NCBI RefSeq assembly: GCF_001422205.1
Contig: NZ_LMMJ01000010.1
Span: 62,001-126,000, forward strand
DNA length: 64,000 bases
From: Curtobacterium sp. Leaf261
GTDB lineage: Bacteria > Actinomycetota > Actinomycetes > Actinomycetales > Microbacteriaceae
Direction of reading: 5' to 3'
Shown here: piece by piece, positions 22,646 through 35,389 of the stretch
Layout of the letters: every line of letters begins with the position of its first letter
How positions within the stretch are numbered: the stretch's first letter is position 1
Made by a program: the position numbers and the translations under genes
Notes under the pieces: model-generated
Seen by the model: the letters and a program-made list of their open reading frames with translations, nothing else
The model's database searches: none
Told to the model about the DNA's origin: nothing

Positions 22646-24436
22646 ATGTCACGGCACGCTCTGACCGCGGAACCCGCGGTCGTCTCCTCCGGATCCGCGG
22701 GCGCCCCCGCCGGACTCGACGACACCCCGGTGAAGATGTCCCACCGTCAGGTGCTCGAGGCCCTCTCCGGCCTCCTGCTCGGCATGTTCGTCGCGATCCT
22801 CGCCTCGACCGTCGTCAGCACGTCCCTGCCTCGGATCATCGGGGACCTCGGCGGCGGTGAGTCGGCCTACACGTGGGTCGTCACGTCGACGCTCCTCGCG
22901 ACCACGGTCACGACCCCGGTCTGGGGCAAGTTCGCCGACCTCTTCAACCGCAAGCTGCTGATCCAGCTCGCGCTCGTGATCTTCGTGCTCGGATCGGCCC
23001 TCGCCGGCTTCTCGCAGAACCCCGGCACGCTCATCACCTTCCGCGTGCTCCAGGGCGTCGGTGCCGGTGGCCTCACGGCCCTCAGCCAGATCATCATGGC
23101 CGACATCATCAGCCCGCGGGAGCGCGGTCGGTACATGGGGCTCTTCGGTGCGGTCATGGCGGTCGGCACGGTCGGTGGGCCGCTGTTCGGTGGCTTCCTG
23201 ACCGATGGTCTCGGGTGGCGCTGGAACTTCTTCGTCGGCGTGCCCTTCGCGATCGCGGCGATCATCCTGCTGCAGTTCACGCTGAAGCTCCGGGCCCGTG
23301 CGGCCCGCAAGGTCAAGATCGACTACCTCGGTGCCGTGCTCATCGCCGGTGGCGTGTCGCTCCTCCTCATCTGGGTCACCCTCGCCGGATCGCAGTTCGG
23401 CTGGGCGTCGCTCGCCACCGTCCTCATGGTCGGCGGTGCCGTCGTGGCGCTCGTCCTCGCGGTGGTCGTCGAGATCCGTGCCGAGGAGCCGATCCTCCCG
23501 ATGACGCTGTTCAAGAACCGGACGTTCACCCTCGCGGTCATCGCGAGCGTCGTCGTCGGCATCGCGATGTTCGGCACGTCGGTCTACCTGGCGCAGTACA
23601 TGCAGCTCGCCCGTGGCGCCACACCCACCGAGTCCGGACTCCTCACGCTCCCGATGATCGTCGGTCTGCTGCTCTCGAGCACCGTCGTCGGGTCGATCAT
23701 CAGCAAGACCGGCAAGTGGAAGCGCTACATGGTCGGCGGGACGATCTCGCTGGTGGTGGGCATGTTCCTGATGGGGACGATCGCCTACGACACCCCGTAC
23801 CCGATCGTCGGGGTGTTCATGTTCCTCATGGGTGCCGGCATCGGTGCGGTCATGCAGAACCTGGTGCTCGTCGTGCAGAACACCACCGAGGCGAAGAACA
23901 TCGGGTCGGCCAGTGCCGGTGTCGCGTTCTTCCGCTCGCTCGGCGGCACCATCGGCGTCTCGGTCCTCGGCACGATCCTCGGGTCGCGCATCACGACGCT
24001 GCTCGGCGACAAGCAGACCGAGATGACCGAGGCCGTCAGGTCGCTCGGTGCCCAGGGTGCCACGGTGGCCAAGGAGCTCGCGAGCGGATCGATCCCGAAT
24101 GTGGCAGAGCTGCCGCGAGCGGTCCGCATCATCGTCGAGTCGGCGTACGGCACGGGGATCGCGAACGTGTTCCTCATCGCGGCACCGATCGCGATCATCG
24201 CGATCATCGCCGTCGCGTTCCTGCCGAACAAGGAGCTCACCACCCAGACGGTCGCCGAGCGTGCCGCGGAGCAGCCCGGCATCGACCCCGCGTCGGTGGC
24301 CCCCGGGATGCCCAACCAGGCGAGCGTGACCGCACCGGTGGCGACCGCTGCGGGCGCAGGTACAGCCGCCGAGGACCCTCAGGACGCGGACCGTGATTCC
24401 CAGCCGGTCGGTGCTGGTCGTGCCGCAGACTCCTGA
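22646..24436 (+). CDS. DHA2-family MFS drug exporter
   Basis: A 596-residue transporter with 14 predicted membrane spans, of the EmrB/QacA (DHA2) type. Motif D1-like start (LLLGMFVAILASTVVSTSLP), motif A between spans 2 and 3 (GKFADLFNRK), motif B (RVLQGVGAGGL) and antiporter motif C (GAVMAVGTVGGPLFGG) are all present. The hydrophilic tail is Ala/Gly-rich. It is expected to export toxic organic compounds using the proton gradient. One base separates its stop from the marR-type start, and MarR-type operators overlap its promoter, so it is likely induced by a substrate of the regulator. Confidence 0.94.
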   Translation: MSRHALTAEPAVVSSGSAGAPAGLDDTPVKMSHRQVLEALSGLLLGMFVAILASTVVSTSLPRIIGDLGGGESAYTWVVTSTLLATTVTTPVWGKFADLFNRKLLIQLALVIFVLGSALAGFSQNPGTLITFRVLQGVGAGGLTALSQIIMADIISPRERGRYMGLFGAVMAVGTVGGPLFGGFLTDGLGWRWNFFVGVPFAIAAIILLQFTLKLRARAARKVKIDYLGAVLIAGGVSLLLIWVTLAGSQFGWASLATVLMVGGAVVALVLAVVVEIRAEEPILPMTLFKNRTFTLAVIASVVVGIAMFGTSVYLAQYMQLARGATPTESGLLTLPMIVGLLLSSTVVGSIISKTGKWKRYMVGGTISLVVGMFLMGTIAYDTPYPIVGVFMFLMGAGIGAVMQNLVLVVQNTTEAKNIGSASAGVAFFRSLGGTIGVSVLGTILGSRITTLLGDKQTEMTEAVRSLGAQGATVAKELASGSIPNVAELPRAVRIIVESAYGTGIANVFLIAAPIAIIAIIAVAFLPNKELTTQTVAERAAEQPGIDPASVAPGMPNQASVTAPVATAAGAGTAAEDPQDADRDSQPVGAGRAADS

Positions 24437-24437
24437 G

Positions 24438-24905
24438 ATGACGATCGACCGCCCCGCCGCGACCGCCACCGGCGTCACCTCCGCGGACGTCGACCGGCTC
24501 GAGGAGGAGTTCGTCATCCTCTTCGAGGCGTACCGGCTCCGGGCCAAGGACTTCGCGGCGCGGATCGACCCCGTCCTGCAGCCGGCCGGGTTCCGCACGC
24601 TGAGCGTCCTGATTCACCAGGGGTCCTGCGGGGCGAAGAACCTGGCCGACGTCCTGGGCTACGACAAGAGCGTTCTGAGTCGCCAGCTGCACCAGCTCGA
24701 GGAGCTCGGGCTCGTGGAACGTGCGCACGACCCGAACGACGGGCGAGCCGTGGTCCTCACCGCCACCCCGGCCGCGGTCGAGCGGGTCGAGGAGCTCCGG
24801 GCGACCGAGCGTGGCGACTTCCGGTCGAGGCTCATGAAGTGGGACGGGGACGAGCTGTCCGAGTTGGTCCGCCTGCTCGGCAAGCTCCGCGCCATGCGCG
24901 ACTGA
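24438..24905 (+). CDS. MarR-family regulator
   Basis: A 155-residue winged-helix repressor. The recognition region is LADVLGYDKSVLSRQLHQLEELGLVER (split here over residues 70-96) followed by a DPNDGRAV wing. Helical dimerisation segments lie at both ends. It is co-transcribed directly behind the DHA2 exporter and probably binds the twin palindromes upstream of it. ATG 24438 is 1 base after the exporter stop, which implies translational coupling. A perfect terminator hairpin follows. Confidence 0.93.
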   Translation: MTIDRPAATATGVTSADVDRLEEEFVILFEAYRLRAKDFAARIDPVLQPAGFRTLSVLIHQGSCGAKNLADVLGYDKSVLSRQLHQLEELGLVERAHDPNDGRAVVLTATPAAVERVEELRATERGDFRSRLMKWDGDELSELVRLLGKLRAMRD

Positions 24906-24928
24906 CGGGATCCACGACGAAGAACCTC

Positions 24929-24958
24929 GGCCCCGATCCTGATGAGGATCGGGGCCGC
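24929..24958. terminator. Bidirectional terminator hairpin
   Basis: Perfect 13-base stem (24929-24941 with 24946-24958, CGGCCCCGATCCT on the left) and a GATG loop, between the marR-type gene and the convergent small membrane gene. Confidence 0.85.
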
Positions 24959-24977
24959 GGTTCGTCTGACGGAGGAG

Positions 24978-25202
24978 TCAGCGCTTCTCTTCGAGGGACA
25001 GCGCGACGCCGAGCGCCATGAACGTCGGTGCCCAGTGGCCGATGAAGATGCCCCAGCGGTCGGACTGGGCCTTGTCGTCGCCCTTCTTGCCGCGCGAGAC
25101 GGCCCAGGAGAGCAGTGCGAGCGCGATCGAGGCGAAGCCGCCGATGTAGGCGTAGTCGCTCTTGACGCCGACGCTCGAGAGGTACTTGACGGGGTTCGCC
25201 AT
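24978..25202 (-). CDS. Small two-span membrane protein
   Basis: A 74-residue protein with two hydrophobic stretches (YIGGFASIALALLSWAV, residues 18-34, and WAPTFMALGVALSL, residues 57-70) around a polar Lys/Asp loop. AGGAAGG upstream of ATG 25202 supports translation. Short proteins of this form with a DRWGIFIG...APT segment are, from memory, common in related actinobacteria without an assigned role. No functional call is made. Confidence 0.78.
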   Translation of the reverse strand: MANPVKYLSSVGVKSDYAYIGGFASIALALLSWAVSRGKKGDDKAQSDRWGIFIGHWAPTFMALGVALSLEEKR

Positions 25203-25391
25203 GATGAAGCCTTCCTGTCCGGGTGCGACCATGCGGGCGCGGGGTGCGCACGACCGGTGCACTGCCGATCATGCTCGGGCGGGACCACTCGTGTTCACAG
25301 ACAGGCCCCTCGGCACACAGCCTGGACAGGAACCGCAGTCGGAGCGTCGTCCGGGGCCCGCCGCACGGACCCCACGGTGTTGGCTGGTCCC

Positions 25392-26069
25392 ATGGCAGAC
25401 TCACCCGGCACGGCCGTCCTCTTCGACATCGACGGCACCCTCGTCGACTCGAACTTCCAGCACGTCGATGCCTGGACACGGGCCTTCGACGCCGTCGGGG
25501 AGCGGGTCGACGCCTGGCGGATCCACCGGCTGATCGGCATGGACGGCTCGATGCTCCTCGAGGAACTGCTCGGCACCAGCGAGTCCGACGCCGCACAGCA
25601 GGCGAAGGCGTTCCAGACCGCGTACTTCGCCGAGCACCTCGACCGGCTGCACCTGCTCCCCGGGGCGCGCGAGCTCCTCGGGGCCCTGAGCGACCGCGGG
25701 CACGCCGTCGTCCTCGCCACCAGTGCGCCGGAGAACGAGCTCGCGGTCCTCCGCGGGCTGCTCGACATCGAGGGTGCGCTCTGGGCGGTCACCGGTGGCG
25801 ACGACGTCGAGGCCGCCAAGCCCGACCCGGGCATCGTCCAGAACGCCCTCGCGCAGGCCGGGGTCGATGCCGACCACGCCGTGATGGTCGGCGATGCGAT
25901 GTGGGACGTCCGGGCCGCCGGTCGTGCCGGGGTCCGCTGCATCGGCGTGCGGAGCGGCGGTGTCTCGGACTCCGAGCTGACCGACGCCGGCGCGATCGCG
26001 GTCTACGACGACCCGGCGGACCTCCTCGCGCACCTCGACGACAGCCCGCTGGCCGACCTGCGCCCGTAG
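25392..26069 (+). CDS. HAD-family phosphatase (beta-phosphoglucomutase/phosphoglycolate type)
   Basis: A 225-residue HAD hydrolase with all four motifs: FDIDGTLVDSN (nucleophile Asp near residue 12), LATSAPENE (motif II Ser/Thr), AKPDPGI (motif III Lys) and MVGDAMWDVRAAGRAG (motif IV Asp pair). A helical cap lies between motifs I and II. It probably dephosphorylates a small sugar or organic phosphate. It is a single-gene unit followed by a 54-base duplicated repeat. Confidence 0.9.
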   Translation: MADSPGTAVLFDIDGTLVDSNFQHVDAWTRAFDAVGERVDAWRIHRLIGMDGSMLLEELLGTSESDAAQQAKAFQTAYFAEHLDRLHLLPGARELLGALSDRGHAVVLATSAPENELAVLRGLLDIEGALWAVTGGDDVEAAKPDPGIVQNALAQAGVDADHAVMVGDAMWDVRAAGRAGVRCIGVRSGGVSDSELTDAGAIAVYDDPADLLAHLDDSPLADLRP

Positions 26070-26087
26070 GTCGCGACCATCGGACGG

Positions 26088-26190
26088 CCTGGAGGCGCGG
26101 TGCCAGCCCGTCCCGTCCCTCCCGTCCGCCCGCACTGTGGGCCTGGAGGCGCGGTGCCAGCCCGCCCCGTCCCTCCCGTCCGCCCGTCCG
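26088..26190. repeat. 54-base duplicated repeat with CTGGAGGCGCGG
   Basis: CCTGGAGGCGCGGTGCCAGC begins at 26088 and again at 26142, each followed by CCGTCCCTCCCGTCC. The gap holds no gene. It contains the interspersed motif seen at 2812 and 10231. Confidence 0.85.
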
Positions 26191-26232
26191 TCCGTCCACC
26201 GACCGCGCCGCGGTGCGCGAGAATGGTCGATC

Positions 26233-26745
26233 GTGATCACCATCGAACGTGTCTCCTGGGACGACCCGCGCGGTGTCGCGCTCCGCACTGCGATGGACGA
26301 GGACATGCACGTCCGGTACGCCCGGCCGGCCGACGACCCGGAGCCGCAGCACGTCACCGACGCCCGGGACCGCGCGCTCGCGGTGGACCCGGCGGGCGTG
26401 GTGGCGAGCATCCTCGCGATCGACGACGGCGGGCAAGCCGTCGGGCACGTCGCGGTGCGGCGCCTGCGCACCGCGATCGACGGCGCTGCGCCGACGGACG
26501 AGCTCGAGGTCAAGCGCCTGATGGTCCTCGAGACGGCCAGGGGGCAGCGCGTCGCGACGACACTGCTCGACGAGGCGGAGGTGGTCGCCCGCGAGGACGG
26601 CGCTGCACGGCTCGTCCTGCAGACCGGGGACAAGCAGCCCGAGGCCGTCGCGCTCTACGGCAAGCACGGGTGGCGTCGGATCCAGAACTACGAGCCCTAC
26701 GCGGCCGTCATGCCGTTCTCGCTCTGCTTCGCGAAGGACGTCTGA
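26233..26745 (+). CDS. GNAT-family N-acetyltransferase
   Basis: A 170-residue acetyltransferase. The acetyl-CoA loop is VLETARGQRVATTLLDEAE (R/Q-x-x-G-x-A variant) near residues 98-116, with a preceding strand ELEVKRLMV and the final ALYGKHGWRRI motif near residue 140. The substrate is unknown. GTG 26233 is chosen over upstream frames because MITIERVSWDD begins the first strand and a GAGAAT hexamer precedes it by 8 bases. Confidence 0.88.
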   Translation: MITIERVSWDDPRGVALRTAMDEDMHVRYARPADDPEPQHVTDARDRALAVDPAGVVASILAIDDGGQAVGHVAVRRLRTAIDGAAPTDELEVKRLMVLETARGQRVATTLLDEAEVVAREDGAARLVLQTGDKQPEAVALYGKHGWRRIQNYEPYAAVMPFSLCFAKDV

Positions 26746-26775
26746 CCAGGCGGTCGCGCTAACTCTCGGCATTCT

Positions 26776-26819
26776 TGCAGTCACTGCATCTTGCACTGTT
26801 GCGGTGACAGTGCAATTCT
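26776..26819 (+). promoter_or_regulatory. Promoter/operator of the TetR-DHA2 operon
   Basis: Two inverted repeats: TGCAGT-C-ACTGCA (26776-26788) and TTGCACTGT-N7-ACAGTGCAA (26791-26815), the latter with perfect 9-base arms. TTGCAC (26791-26796) and AATTCT (26814-26819), 17 bases apart, may be -35 and -10, placing the start point at the GTG (26827). Confidence 0.75.
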
Positions 26820-26826
26820 GTTCGAC

Positions 26827-29727
<2,901 letters not shown>

Positions 29728-29956
29728 GGTGGTTGCCTCCTCGGCCCGACGGTGTCGGGGTCCCTCGATCGCGCCTGCCTGCGCCGTGTCCGGCCCAGGT
29801 GCGGCTGGATCCGCGACGTTACTCGTGCCTCCAGGCAGCCGGTGACCGTCCGTCGTTCCGCGGCCGAGCCCGCCGGGGCGATGTCGTCGGGTGTCCCCCG
29901 TTCGGGGGACCGGACGAACCCTCGCGTTGTGGGGCGCTTCGCGGGAGGATGAAGGC

Positions 29957-30517
29957 GTGCGAGGACCGAAGTCGTGGCGCCGCCTCCGGAGCCGGCCGTT
30001 CTGGGAGCGGCCCCTCACGCAGCTGTTCCCGCTGTTCGGCGCGATGTGGGGCGCGGTGTTCGCCGTCGTGTTCGTGGTCGTGGTCCTCGTGCCGCAGGTG
30101 CACGAGTCGACCGCCGACACCGGGTTCCACGTCGGGAGTGCGGTGGGGATCGTGTTCCTCATCACCGGGCTCGGGATCCTCATCTGGGTGTCCGTCGGCG
30201 CGGTGCTCGGTGCGCTCGCGGGCCTCGTGACGCTCGCCGGACGACGCGGCGTCGCACGGATCGTCGCCGAGGTGCTGGCGGTCCTGGTGATCGCGGTGGG
30301 GTCGGGGTTCCTCGGGAGCTACCTGGGGACCGTCGTGGGCTTCGCCGACCCGAGGCTCACCGCGCTCGGTGCGATGGTGGCGTCGGGGGTGCTCGCGGGG
30401 CTCGTGGTGCTGGTGCGGCGGCGTGCCGAGCGGGCCGGCGCCGTGGGGGGCGGGGCGGGCCGGAGCGGGGCGGGACCGGCCGGGGCGGGGCGGTCTGAAC
30501 ACGTGCGTCCACGGTGA
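29957..30517 (+). CDS. Four-span membrane protein of unknown function
   Basis: A 186-residue protein: basic N-terminus (VRGPKSWRRLRSRPFW), spans near residues 28-48, 60-85, 95-118 and 130-155, and a Gly/Arg-rich tail. GTG 29957 is preceded by GGGAGGA about 8 bases upstream. No domain was recognised. The last codons run into a GTGTTC palindrome cluster, so the natural C-terminus may have been extended or replaced by the repeat. Divergent from the amphipathic-repeat gene. Confidence 0.7.
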   Translation: MRGPKSWRRLRSRPFWERPLTQLFPLFGAMWGAVFAVVFVVVVLVPQVHESTADTGFHVGSAVGIVFLITGLGILIWVSVGAVLGALAGLVTLAGRRGVARIVAEVLAVLVIAVGSGFLGSYLGTVVGFADPRLTALGAMVASGVLAGLVVLVRRRAERAGAVGGGAGRSGAGPAGAGRSEHVRPR

Positions 30518-30600
30518 ACACGCGGATCCGGGTGTTCGGGACGGACGGGCGTGTTCAGAACACCTGGGACGCCGGGGCCGGGGCGTGTCCGGAACACGTC
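30495..30600. repeat. Cluster of GTGTTC/GAACAC palindromes
   Basis: GAACAC (30516-30521) faces GTGTTC (30532-30537); GTGTTC-A-GAACAC at 30551-30563; GTGTCC-G-GAACAC at 30585-30597. Same family as at 17668 and 48185. It covers the whole gap between a membrane gene and the LacI gene 3' end. Confidence 0.8.
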
Positions 30601-30601
30601 G

Positions 30602-31729
<1,128 letters not shown>

Positions 31730-31758
31730 GGCACCGATCGTACGTGCCGACCGCTTGA

Positions 31759-31812
31759 CGTCAAACGTTTGACGCCTCACTATCGGAAGTCGAGCGCGTC
31801 AAACGCTTGACC
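31759..31812. promoter_or_regulatory. Two LacI-type operators
   Basis: Perfect 16-base palindrome CGTCAAACGTTTGACG (31759-31774) with the central CG step typical of LacI operators, and a near match CGTCAAACGCTTGACC (31797-31812). They lie 38 bases apart between divergent lacI-type and hydrolase genes. Confidence 0.88.
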
Positions 31813-31893
31813 CGTGCGGCTCCAACCGCGTCGGGCCAGCCTGAGATCCCCATCGCGCTCGACCCACCACCACCCCGACGATGTGGAGCAAGC

Positions 31894-32877
31894 ATGCCCG
31901 AGAAGATCATCCTCGACTGCGACCCCGGGCACGACGACGCCGTCGCGATCCTCCTCGCACACGGCAGCCCCGAGATCGAGCTGCTGGCGGTGACGACCGT
32001 CGTCGGCAACCAGACCCTGCCCAAGGTCACGCGGAACGCCCTCGCCGTCGCCAAGATCGCCGGCATCACCGGAGTGCCGTTCGCCGCCGGTGCCGACCGT
32101 CCGCTGCTCCGCACCATCGAGACCGCCCCGGACATCCACGGCGAGTCCGGCATGGACGGCCCCGAGCTCCCTGAGCCCGACATCGAGCTCGACGACCGGC
32201 ACGCGGTCGACCTGATCATCGACACCGTGATGGCCCACGAGCCGGGCACCGTCACCCTCGTGCCGACCGGTGGACTGACGAACATCGCGCTCGCCGCCCG
32301 CAAGGAGCCGCGCATCGTCGAGCGCGTCAAGCAGGTCGTCCTGATGGGCGGTGGCGTGCACGTCGGCAACTGGAGCCCGGTCGCCGAGTTCAACATCGTC
32401 ATCGACCCGGAGGCGGCGCACATCGTCTTCAGCGCCGGCTGGACGGTCGTCATGGTCGGGCTCGACCTCACCCACCAGGCGCTCGCCACCCCGCAGGTCG
32501 CCGCCGACATCGCCGCGGTGGGCACCGGCCCCGCGCGGTTCGTCGGAGAGCTGCTGGAGTTCTTCGGCCAGACCTACCGCGACGTGCAGGGCTTCGACTC
32601 GCCGCCCGTGCACGACCCCTGCGCCGTGGCCTACGTGATCGACCCGACGATCGTCCGGGCCGTGCAGGTGCCGATCGGCATCGAGACCACGGGCACACTC
32701 ACCCTCGGCATGACCGTCGCGGACTTCCGCGCACCCGCTCCGGCGGACTGCCGGACCTGGGCCGCGATGGACCTCGACCAGGACCGCTTCTGGGGGCTCG
32801 TCGTCGACGCACTCGAACGCATCGGCGAGGGCGGCACCGGCGAGCTCGGTACCGGCACGGCGGAGGTGCGGGCGTGA
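31894..32877 (+). CDS. Inosine/uridine-preferring nucleoside hydrolase
   Basis: A 327-residue hydrolase that splits ribonucleosides to base and ribose. The calcium-binding signature DCDPGHDDAVAIL is at residues 8-20, followed by VVGNQTL, the MGGG motif (VVLMGGGVHVGN) near 150, and the substrate-binding region with HDPCAVAY near 245. GGAG 7 bases before ATG 31894 supports the start. It is the first gene of an operon with an MFS permease and ribokinase, which fits import, cleavage and ribose phosphorylation. Confidence 0.95.
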   Translation: MPEKIILDCDPGHDDAVAILLAHGSPEIELLAVTTVVGNQTLPKVTRNALAVAKIAGITGVPFAAGADRPLLRTIETAPDIHGESGMDGPELPEPDIELDDRHAVDLIIDTVMAHEPGTVTLVPTGGLTNIALAARKEPRIVERVKQVVLMGGGVHVGNWSPVAEFNIVIDPEAAHIVFSAGWTVVMVGLDLTHQALATPQVAADIAAVGTGPARFVGELLEFFGQTYRDVQGFDSPPVHDPCAVAYVIDPTIVRAVQVPIGIETTGTLTLGMTVADFRAPAPADCRTWAAMDLDQDRFWGLVVDALERIGEGGTGELGTGTAEVRA

Positions 32878-34391
32878 CGAACCACACCACCGCGGGCAAC
32901 GGAGCCCCGGTCACCGGCCGTCCGGCCGTCCGCATCGGTGCGCTCACCGCTGCACTCCTCGCGGCCTGCGTCGCGTTCCAGCTCAACGCGAGCATGCTCA
33001 GCCCCGTCCTCGTCACGATGGCGAAGGACCTGCACACGGACGACGCCACCATCGGCCTCTCGCAGACGCTGTTCTTCACGCTCGCCGCGCTGTTCTCGCT
33101 GTTCCTCCCACGCCTGAGCGACATCGTCGGCCGGAAGCGGGTCCTCGTCGGCATGCTCGCCGTGATGCTCGTCGGCAGCGTCGTGGCGGCCCTCGCCGTC
33201 AACGTGCCGATGCTGTTCGCCGGCCGGATCATCCAGGGTGTCGCCGGCCCGGTCGTCCCGATCTGCCTGCTCATGCTCCGCGCCGAGATCACCGACCCGA
33301 AGCGCTACGGCGCCGCGATGGGGCTCCTCACCGCGGTGAACGGTGGCATCGCCGGGATCGACGCCCTCGCGGGCGGGTGGCTCGCGACGTCGTTCGGGTT
33401 CCGGTCGGTGTTCTGGGTGATCGCTGCCGTGGCCGTGGTCGCCGTCGTGATGGTGGTCGTGTGGGGCGTCGACTCCCGACCGTCCGCCGGCACGAGCATG
33501 GACTGGTGGGGTGTGCTCCCGCTCGTCGTCTCGATCGGCGCACTGCTGACGGCCTGCAACGAGGCCGGCAAGCTCGGATCCGCGAACTGGGCGCTGGTGA
33601 TCGGCGGCGCGGTCGTCGCGATCCTGGCGTTCGCGGTGTTCTGGTGGCTCGAGGACCGCATCCGCGAGCCGCTCATCCCGACGCGGTACCTGCGCCGTCG
33701 GTCGACGTGGGCGCTGCTCCTCACGACGCTGCTGACGATGACCGGGGTGTTCGCGGTCGTGAACGGCCTCGTGACCTCGCTCGCGCAGAACACCACCGTC
33801 GGCTTCTCGATGCAGGCGGACCTGACGTCGCTGGCGTTCCTGACCCCGTACGCCCTCGTCGGATGGCTGGTCGGACCGTTCGCCGGTCGACTCGCACCGA
33901 CACTCGGGTACCGGTTCATGCTGCGGATCGGGCTCGCCGGGAGCATCGTCGGCACGCTGCTCATGGCGTTCGTCGGGGTGCACTCGCTCCCGGTGCTCAT
34001 CGCGGCGACGGTGCTGATCGGCATCACGTACGCGGGCATCGCGAACATCATGCTCAACGGGCTCGGGATCGTGCTCTCGCCCGCGGACAACCCCGGGTTC
34101 CTGCCGGGGCTGAACGCGGGGGCGTTCAACCTCGGCGCCGGGCTGAGCTTCGCGGCACTGCCGGCGCTCCAGGTGGCACTCGGTGCGACGTCCGGCTCCG
34201 GGCAGGCGACCACGACCGGGTACAGCGGTGGCATGCTGCTCGGAGCGGCGATCACGATCGGGGCGCTCGCCGTCTCGTTCCTGATCCCGCGTCCGAGCGA
34301 CGCCGAGACCCCGAGCGGGCGCAGCAGCACCAGCACGACGGGATCGGACACCGCACACGGCCCCACCACCACGAGGAAGCAGCACGCATGA
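32874..34391 (+). CDS. MFS transporter, probable nucleoside permease
   Basis: A 505-residue MFS protein with about 14 spans. Motif A is LPRLSDIVGRKRV and motif B-like GRIIQGVAGPVV. It begins GTG overlapping the hydrolase stop (GTGA) and ends overlapping the ribokinase start (ATGA). By sequence it resembles DHA2 exporters, but its position between a nucleoside hydrolase and ribokinase argues for nucleoside or ribose uptake. The tail is Ser/Thr-rich. The function is inferred from context. Confidence 0.88.
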   Translation: MTNHTTAGNGAPVTGRPAVRIGALTAALLAACVAFQLNASMLSPVLVTMAKDLHTDDATIGLSQTLFFTLAALFSLFLPRLSDIVGRKRVLVGMLAVMLVGSVVAALAVNVPMLFAGRIIQGVAGPVVPICLLMLRAEITDPKRYGAAMGLLTAVNGGIAGIDALAGGWLATSFGFRSVFWVIAAVAVVAVVMVVVWGVDSRPSAGTSMDWWGVLPLVVSIGALLTACNEAGKLGSANWALVIGGAVVAILAFAVFWWLEDRIREPLIPTRYLRRRSTWALLLTTLLTMTGVFAVVNGLVTSLAQNTTVGFSMQADLTSLAFLTPYALVGWLVGPFAGRLAPTLGYRFMLRIGLAGSIVGTLLMAFVGVHSLPVLIAATVLIGITYAGIANIMLNGLGIVLSPADNPGFLPGLNAGAFNLGAGLSFAALPALQVALGATSGSGQATTTGYSGGMLLGAAITIGALAVSFLIPRPSDAETPSGRSSTSTTGSDTAHGPTTTRKQHA

Positions 34392-35323
34392 CCGCACCTG
34401 CCCAGGACCACGGACGCATCGTCGTCGTCGGCTCGTTGAACGCCGACCTCGTCGTCCGCACGGACCGTTTCCCGAAGGCGGGGGAGACCCTGCGTGGTGA
34501 GGACCTCGCGATCCTCCCCGGCGGCAAGAGCGCGAACCAGGCGGTCGCGGCCGGACGGCTCGGCGGATCGGTGGCGATCGTCGGCGCGGTCGGCGCGGAC
34601 GGCAATGGGACGATGCTCCTCGACAGCGTCCGCGACGCCGGCGTCGACGTCCGTGCCGTCCGGGTGCTCGACGACGTGGCGACGGGCACCGCTGTGATCA
34701 CGGTCGATGCCGACGGCGAGAACACCATCGTCATCTCCGCGGGGGCGAACGGTCGGCTCACCCCGGCGGACGTCGACGCGGCGGACGAGGTGTTCGCGGG
34801 AGCGTCGGTGCTGGGCCTCTGCCTCGAGGTCGACGTCGACGTGGTCCTCGAAGCCGCCCGTCGTGCGCACGACGCCGGGGTCACGGTGCTCACGAACCTG
34901 TCCCCGTTCGGCGAGGTCCCGCCCGAGCTCCTCCGACACACCGACGTCCTCCTCGTCAACGAGCACGAGGCCGCTCAGCTCGTGGACTCGTCCGGCGAGC
35001 GCGACTGGCGGGCCCTGGCGGGCCTCCTGGCCGAGCGCGGTGTGCACCGCACCATCGTCACGACGGGAGGCGCTGGTTGCGTCGTCCTGGACGGCGACGC
35101 GGCCCCGGAGACGGTCGCGTCCGTCCGGGTGGACGCGGTCGACACGACCGGCTGCGGGGATGCGTTCATGGGGGCCGTCGCACTCCGGCTCGCGGACGGC
35201 GACGCCCTGGTCGACGCAGCGCGGTTCGCGGTGGGTGTCGGGGCCTTCGCCGCGACGCGTCCGGGCGCACAGGCGTCCTACCCGACCCGGTCCGAGCTCG
35301 AGGAGTTCCTGGCCGCCCGCTGA
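34388..35323 (+). CDS. rbsK: Ribokinase
   Basis: A 311-residue PfkB-family kinase that forms ribose 5-phosphate. Substrate motif GSLNADLVVRTDRFPKAGET (GxLNxD), GGKSANQAVAAGRLGG near residue 45, and the ATP/anion-hole signature DTTGCGDAFMGAVA near 255 with catalytic Asp. It is the third gene of the nucleoside operon and would trap ribose released by the hydrolase. The stop codon is contained in a 19-base direct repeat. Confidence 0.93.
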   Translation: MTAPAQDHGRIVVVGSLNADLVVRTDRFPKAGETLRGEDLAILPGGKSANQAVAAGRLGGSVAIVGAVGADGNGTMLLDSVRDAGVDVRAVRVLDDVATGTAVITVDADGENTIVISAGANGRLTPADVDAADEVFAGASVLGLCLEVDVDVVLEAARRAHDAGVTVLTNLSPFGEVPPELLRHTDVLLVNEHEAAQLVDSSGERDWRALAGLLAERGVHRTIVTTGGAGCVVLDGDAAPETVASVRVDAVDTTGCGDAFMGAVALRLADGDALVDAARFAVGVGAFAATRPGAQASYPTRSELEEFLAAR

Positions 35324-35352
35324 CCCCGTCGAGGCCCGCTGACCCCGTCGAC
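35315..35352. repeat. Stop-codon-anchored 19-base direct repeat
   Basis: GCCCGCTGACCCCGTCGA followed by G/C occurs at 35315-35333 and 35334-35352. The first TGA is the ribokinase stop. Confidence 0.88.
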
Positions 35353-35389
35353 GCCCCGCACGGCTGCCGGCGTCCCCCGACGCGCCGAG

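Noticed and set aside
26791..26826. TTG start for the TetR-family gene at 26791
   Set aside because: It lies in the operator palindrome and gives a Cys-rich leader foreign to the family; GTG 26827 fits better.
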